Origin: Liolophura sinensis
Taxonomy: Eukaryota; Mollusca; Polyplacophora; Chitonida; Chitonidae
Length of the DNA stretch: 64,000 bases
Direction: 5' to 3'
Assembly: GCF_032854445.1 (NCBI RefSeq)
Contig: NC_088300.1
Location: forward strand, 41,134,458 to 41,198,457
Below, in pieces: positions 58,446 to 64,000 of this stretch; position 1 is the stretch's first letter; each line of letters opens with the position of its first letter. The notes under the pieces are model-generated. The model saw only the letters and a list, made by a program, of their open reading frames with translations. It did no database searches and was not told where the DNA came from. Both the position numbers and the translations under genes were made by a program.

Positions 58446-58756
58446 CGCAGTGAAAAGAAACTTCAAAAAATAACCACCTAGCACTAAACCATAGCATGCC
58501 ATTATACTTAACCACACCACTCAGTCTCCAGCTTCAGTCGGCTTCGTGACAAGATTTATCGATATTAATATTACAATGACAGTAGACGCCACCATTTTGA
58601 TCTACATGCACACAGCAACAACAACAATAGCAAGACAACCAGGACTAGCTACACTGGCACATCAACTAAATAAATTATAGAAACCGGTTATAGAAAAAAT
58701 TATAGAAACATCAGTCCAGCGGTATTACAAGAACAATGTGTAGTTAGTGCAGTTAC

Positions 58757-58910
58757 CAGATGCGCGGACTGAATTGTGGTCTGCCAGCATGAACTTAAGA
58801 ATGTTTGAAGAAGACAGTCGGCTGAAGTCCTCTTGACAAATGTTGGTGTTGTGCCACAGCACCGCTTGCACGCGATCGTGATGGCCCAGATCTTTCTTCG
58901 GCAAAAACAT
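58757..58910 (-). CDS. HEXD: HEXD-like candidate first exon with alternative start
   Basis: Ends CGCATCTG at a donor GTAACT. An ATG at 58908-58910, preceded directly by an in-frame TAG, opens a frame (MFLPKKDLGHHDRVQAVLWH...) that joins 53222-54363 in phase: 154 + 1,142 nt is a multiple of three. This would add 58 residues before the internal MM start and make a 945-residue protein with a longer cytoplasmic N-terminus. It may instead be a leader whose open frame is fortuitous. Confidence 0.5.
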
Positions 58911-58959
58911 CTATTACCTCCCTTGCTTTACACCATTAAACGACGTCTGTGCACGTCAA

Positions 58960-60950
58960 TGTTCATATCTAAAGTCCGCCACATTTGCATGCCTTTAGAA
59001 ATATATACATACATGTATGAACCCGTTGGCTAAGCTACACAGCATACGCATATATTTTATAAATATAGGCCAACAAATCACAGAATAAGTATAATGATAC
59101 AATGTAACCATTATCTGTGTAAATACTGTGGATCTATTCAGATTGTCACATGTACGCCAGCATTTGAAAATCTACATTTACATCTACTGTAGCTTACGTA
59201 GGCCTGCTTTAATATGTTATTATTATTGTAAATATGTTATTATGAGTGTAACTTATGTGCCTTACACGGCAACATATAGGCCCTATATATAGCATGGTAC
59301 ACCCGCAGGGCTTGACTCCATAAGACTAGGGTCTGAGCTTAAACAAACAAAGCACGGTATCAATATCTTACAAGGTTATTTAGTAAGCCATCTGAAGTTT
59401 CAGGCACACAGTAACAATAGCGCTGGGTACTTAAACGCGTCTAAATAATATATCCTGGTACCCAGTGCGTATGGGCCTCGTGTTTTGTGTTTGAGCTAAC
59501 TCTTGTAATGAGATTCTTTACGGGCACTAACGAATTTGACATCTTATAATATATCGGTACTCCAAAAATAGAAGAAAACTTAATTTTTGACTCAACATTT
59601 CTGCATGTTTATTTGTAAATAGTTGGACAAAAAGTTAATTCCAACACTGGACAATGGGTTAGAGTTAGCTCAAACCACAACAGTAAAACGATGGAACAAT
59701 TTCTTGGTTAATAATGTACAGGAGTGCAACGTAAAAACAGCATAACAGCATGAGAGTAGTACATTACCAGTGAAACGCTATCACAGCGAAAAAACCACCA
59801 CGGCAATGGAGGCCCCACAGGCCAGGTCTATGGTATGTAAAACCATATAATAAAACATGCTGAAGCTGAACTCTGACTAAAACCCGTGTGTATTAGATTT
59901 ACATTTAGTACAAAGAACTTCAGGTCAGTGCTAAGATTGTGTTCAGAAATGCGTTCTCGTGTTTCCGATATAACTGCAGGAACGCTTCGTAGTTTGTAAT
60001 ATGAATTTCACTATAGTTAAATTAAATGCATGTACGCTGAAATTTCACTACACTATAAACTGCGCTAACTTTCTCGTTACATTCAGTTTGTATTAGTCAC
60101 GCTTAGACTCACCTGCAGGTGAACGTCCAGAAAATAAGGCAGGTGCATCTGACTTGCAGATTTTGCCGGATATTGCCATATGGGTGACTTTGATCGATGC
60201 GTTGAAACGACAGCTTGACTGTAAAAGTGCAATCTTTGCCTCGAATAATATGTACTTGACAGATGACGGGCTCTTTTCCCGAAATATACTGTCGAGATAT
60301 ACACTTGGCTTGATTAACATCAATCAAATAAATAAATATATAAATATCAGTTTGTAGGAAAATTCCAAGCTATTCAGTGGAATATGAACGCTGTCAGTCT
60401 ACTTTTCATGGATACACAATGTCACAGGTCCTTTAAATTCAGTTAGCTTGCTTTTAGCCTAGTAAATTCCATATGTCATAAAATTTAATGAAGCAAGTAC
60501 AACGTATACATAGAAAGACATACTTCTATAACTCATGCTCGTTGCGGTATTTTAAGGGCTTTTAAGAAGTTGTTCAGTGTAAGCATATTTTACTTAAACG
60601 AAGGAGGTCCTGCGGGTTTAGCGGTAGAGGAAGTCGGGGCCGTGATTGGTTGCTGTTGATGCAATGGGAAAAGTGAAAGGCTCATTTTCACACCATTGTG
60701 TACTCTTTTTATCCAATCAGGTTGCGTATTAGAATCAATCGAACTGGGCAGGCTAATGGGGAAATATTTTCTGGTATCTAATTAGGTGTGTTGGTCATTT
60801 CAACATTTCGACTTCGTCTGAGAACCAATGCAGTATATATACCGGCATACTGCTATATTATATTAATTTACAGTATGAAAAAACTGGAGTTAATTGCCAA
60901 TAATTGTTGATGTCAAACTTTGTAGATAACTGTGTGGTTACTTCTCACTG
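58960..60950. other. Upstream flank of the HEXD-like gene; no gene seen
   Basis: AT-rich, unmotifed short ORFs only, including three overlapping frames at 60083-60357. TAGGCCTA-type palindromes recur (59050, 59200, 59276). Confidence 0.45.
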
Positions 60951-61123
60951 AAAATACTGCTTAGTGTATAATCCTTGGCTTGTCCGTATACCCCGCTGTT
61001 TTCTTGTCATCTGTCACTGGAATTGAGAGACCATATGGTCACGTTCTAACTGCAATAGTCCACAAATTGAAGTCCCAGAATAAGTATATACATAAATATA
61101 CTTCACGTCATTACTTTATCCAT
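60950..61123 (+). mobile_element. Candidate 3' end of an LTR
   Basis: The sequence immediately before the first primer-binding-site-like motif ends TTACTTTATCCA, compatible with the CA-3' end of an LTR. It carries AATAAGTATATACATAAATA, which could include a polyadenylation signal. The LTR start and a second LTR could not be identified, so this rests on position alone. Confidence 0.35.
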
Positions 61124-61593
61124 GGTGTCAGAAGTGGGAGCAGCAACTTTACCCTGATGGGCACATCCAGGGTGTCAGAAGTGGGAGCAGCAACTTTACC
61201 CTGATGGGTACATCCAGGGTGTCAGAAGTGGGAGCAGCAACTTTACCCTGATGGGTACATCCATGGTGTCAGAAGTGGGAGCAGCAACTTTACCCTGATG
61301 GGCACATCCAGGGTGTCAGAAGTGGGAGCAGCAACTTTACCCTGATGGGCACATCCAGGGTGTCAGAAGTGGGAGCAGCAACTTTACCCTGATGGGTACA
61401 TCCATGGTGTCAGAAGTGGGAGCAGCAACTTTACCCTGATGGATACATCCAGGGTGTCAGAAGTGGGAGCAGCAACTTTACCCTGATGGGTACATCGGGG
61501 GTGTCAGAAGTGGGAGCAGCAACTTTACCCTGATATGTACATCCATGGTGTCAGAAGTGGGAGCAGCAACTTTACCCTGATGGCTCATCCTCA
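61124..61593 (+). repeat. 47-bp minisatellite built on a retrotransposon primer-binding site
   Basis: Ten units with exact 47-bp spacing (starts 61124, 61171, 61218 ... 61547). The unit is GGTGTCAGAAGTGGGAGCAG + CAACTTTACCCTGATGGGCACATCCAG, with variants GGTACATCCATG and GATACATCC. TGGTGTCAGAAGTGGGA is the complement of the 3' end (with CCA) of an animal tRNA-Leu as I recall it, the classical PBS of many Gypsy elements. 47 is not a multiple of three and the array is non-coding. Confidence 0.9.
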
Positions 61594-63600
61594 TGTTTGA
61601 ACAGATATATGTTGACGACAGCTTGTATTACCGTAAAGGCTTTATGCACTTTGAACTCAAGTTTGTTTGCGAATTGTATAATTCTTTGCCATATTGTTGT
61701 TTACATGTATATACGGAGTAGAGAGGTGAGACACCTCTATAATAAGAGCCATGGCCGGAGAGGCTGATATTGCGGATCTTGCAGCTGAGTTAGAGTGACG
61801 AAGAAATAATCAAGTTGTTAAGGACAATTTTGGATCTGCCAATCCTATAAACCACCTGAATTTAAGCCTTTTGTCGCTTAAATATTGTTTATCGCTGCTC
61901 TGGTTTTACTCTCTGTGTTATGTGTCTTTAATTATGTTTTGTTGTGTTGCCTAGTACGAGAGTAGAACTGTTAAGTAAAAGCCATGCGTTTATGGCATCC
62001 GCGAGTGTGTTGCTTAATATGCTCGACTGGGGTTGAAATGCATAACCTGAAGCCCTCCCAAGTGGCGCGGCTTTCACATTTGAGTCTTTAGAGGGGGAAA
62101 ATCATAAGGAAAATCAGTAATAAAGGCGATCATATCATCCAAAATCAACCAATAGAGATTTGTAATGTTGTACTCCTGTATTCAGCGAAGGAAATCATCT
62201 TTGAGCACTGCAGCTGAAGGTACATGCATGTATATTTGTTCAGAGAGAAGAGGATACACGTAGTTTTCCACCAGTACTATTAATAGATCTGCATGACAGG
62301 ATTACAGAGATCGAGTAGTGATTCAAACCCTCCCGATCACCCACAATAAACAAAATGGCGATTTGCCACTGGATTACGACGAGAGCTACATTGACTTTAT
62401 ACGTCGAACGTTATGGATGGTGGCTAGAATACGAATATCTGTTTCGACGCCTAGATTTTCTGGCGCTCTGGGATCCTATCTATTTTGGGCTAATCCAGAG
62501 CTAGCATGCACTTTAAGTAAACCAACCATGAAATGGTAACACTTGACAACACGCAAGCCTGTCATCACAAGCAGACCTATCTGTCTACATTGACCATGAT
62601 TTGAATTTTACAAACGTAACACTGTTGGTGTATTAAGTCTAACTATGCCGAAATACACACTATAATGGTTGAGGAGAGCAAAGAATGTTGCCTGAAAGTA
62701 CAGATTCGAAGAGGATAACACATGTGTTGTAACGGTTGGAGTTCAGCATGAAAGCAAAATGCGTTTCACATCCGGTAACACATGTTCATTTTATTCAAGG
62801 CTTTTCAATGTATGCCATGACTGATGATGATGATGCGATTATACTATGATAAGATGATACCATGATGCATTGATATACTGATGTGTTGTTGCCGATATGA
62901 CAAGGTTTATAAATTGTGTTATTTTAAATCCATGTGTTACGTTGCCAATACTCATAATATAAAGCCATAAGGAAACACTAAATCAAGCTCCAGCATCCAA
63001 AATAGGTTTTCTATTTAACATCGTTAATAATCGGTTTCCGCTGCAGGAAGATAAATCATGTTAGCCTATTAGCACCTGTTTTTTACTGACTCATTGTTTT
63101 CAAGACAAACACATACCCACTGCGACGCCTGGAGCAAGTGTTTAACGACGTGTATTTGTGTAGCCTTGATCTGGTGCATGATTTCAATCTCAAGCTTTTC
63201 TCTCTATGCTGTACGTCCCAATTATATTCAATCAACTCTGGGTCAGGGCAAGACATTGGGAAGACTGTTTTCTGTTTAGGCACGGGTTGGGTTTGTGTAC
63301 CAAAGCTTGCCCTTTGGAGTTACTGATCATTCTTCCTGTCGTATGGACCTGATATTTGTTGATCAGCTGTGCGGTGTTGGGAAGAGAGCTTCAAAGAAAC
63401 TCCTGAGCGACCTGAGTTATTCGTATCATGATTTACGACAGCAAATATGATGGCCAAGGAATAGGAATTCCATCTGTTCAAACAGCAGTGGCGTTGCCTT
63501 TGTCATATACACTGCCCAAGGCTGGCATCCTACCCGATTCCAATAGAATCTTGAGACCTTTGCAGTGGACATATATACATGTGTATGTCCATAACACAAG
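61594..63600. other. Decayed retrotransposon-like interval, no intact gene
   Basis: An ATG at about 61751 opens MAGEADIADLAAELE and stops after 15 codons, a gag-like start in the right place after the PBS array but too short to prove. The rest is AT-rich with chance ORFs (62318-62539, 63083-63326). Confidence 0.4.
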
Positions 63601-63604
63601 ATTG

Positions 63605-63705
63605 AAGAAGCTATGTCTTGATATACCCCACTACTATCGTCGCTTCGTGGAGGGCTTTGCTGAGGTTACAGTTGTAATTGGATGCACTTCTCCATGGATC
63701 TGAGA
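63605..63705 (+). pseudogene. Gypsy reverse-transcriptase fragment
   Basis: The frame of 63428-63703 contains LKKLCLDIPHYYRRFVEGFA near its end. This matches the conserved Gypsy pattern of an L-x2-FLGL-x2-YYRRFV-x-GFA type just after the RT core. The expected RNase H region does not follow in frame, and a stop comes soon after. It is therefore an isolated remnant, possibly of the element whose PBS was amplified at 61124-61593. Confidence 0.55.
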
Positions 63706-64000
63706 AGCGCTTCAGAATGAGACTAAAGCAAGACTTAAGGCATTAGTGCCTGGGATACTTTCTATGACTGCTAATTTCAGGCAACTCCAGGAGACTCCAA
63801 CAGAAGCATAGATCCTAGGCTATATACCCAAGAATTCAAGAAGTCAGGTTGATATTTAAAGCTAATGCAAGTAGTTAGTGTTGCCGTATGCAAAGCCATA
63901 TACACAACGTCATTTCAGTACGATGAACCCTTTAGATAACAACCAGGAAATTATAGTTTCGTGACGGGCTGAGGAACGAGGTGATGTAAGACTATAAAGT
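63706..64000. other. Window end, no gene seen
   Basis: No intact ORF; probable continuation of the decayed retrotransposon. Confidence 0.4.

Larger units (their letters stand above)
54364..58756 (-). other. HEXD intron 1 (4.4 kb)
   Basis: No exon recognised. Holds a SINE family 1 fragment near 54566-54645 (CTTTAATGCCATACTTGGGA, CACTTATACAATGGCGGTCAG), the 38-bp minisatellite at 57821-58122 and a SINE at 58320-58445. An ORF at 55765-56070 on the plus strand has no motif. Confidence 0.55.

Noticed and set aside
60083-60357. Several overlapping ORFs on both strands
   Set aside because: Mutually overlapping frames without motifs; likely chance in a locally stop-poor segment.
61124-61593. CRISPR-like array
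   Set aside because: Units are contiguous 47-bp tandem copies with no unique spacers, in an animal genome.

Overview
This is an animal nuclear genome window: AT-rich, intron-bearing, rich in repeats, with two multi-exon genes on the minus strand. The tRNA-derived SINEs, the frequent TACATGTA-type palindromes and the protein families point to a lophotrochozoan, most likely a marine mollusc (inference; species not determined).

Layout. (1) 1-5.8 kb: a decayed retrotransposon gag zinc-knuckle fragment, two different tRNA-derived SINEs with clear target-site duplications, otherwise non-coding. (2) 5,795-12,943: a degenerate 7.15-kb Polinton/Maverick-type element. It has terminal inverted repeats starting AG, a 6-bp target-site duplication (GTGGCC/GTAGCC), an integrase N-terminal fragment, a broken packaging ATPase, a short hydrophobic capsid-type peptide and a frameshifted, internally deleted protein-primed family-B DNA polymerase on the opposite strand. 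A ~260-bp repeat occurs three times inside it and at least twice outside it. (3) 13-24 kb: gene-poor DNA with (TA)n tracts, a 1.16-kb fold-back element with two 239-bp inverted arms, a ~30-bp minisatellite split by a SINE, and a ~40-bp minisatellite with higher-order structure.

(4) 28.7-42.1 kb, minus strand: a CREBRF orthologue (CREB3 regulatory factor / Luman recruitment factor). Seven coding exons join in phase to 595 codons plus stop. A non-coding first exon carries a 22-codon upstream ORF, and the promoter region holds GC-box, CCAAT and CRE-like sites. (5) 49.8-58.9 kb, minus strand: a hexosaminidase D-like GH20 protein with a type II membrane anchor and a long low-complexity C-terminal tail. 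(6) 57.8-64 kb: a 38-bp minisatellite, a 47-bp minisatellite whose unit contains a tRNA-Leu-type retrotransposon primer-binding site, and a Gypsy reverse-transcriptase fragment.

The two host genes run in the same direction about 8 kb apart and have no evident functional link: CREBRF is a nuclear bZIP-type regulator of the CREB3 stress pathway, and the HEXD-like protein is a predicted secretory-pathway or membrane glycosidase. The most interesting items are the bounded Polinton remnant with its hitch-hiking repeat, the primer-binding-site minisatellite, the intronic 40-bp hairpin and uORF/CRE arrangement of CREBRF, and the anchored, long-tailed HEXD protein.
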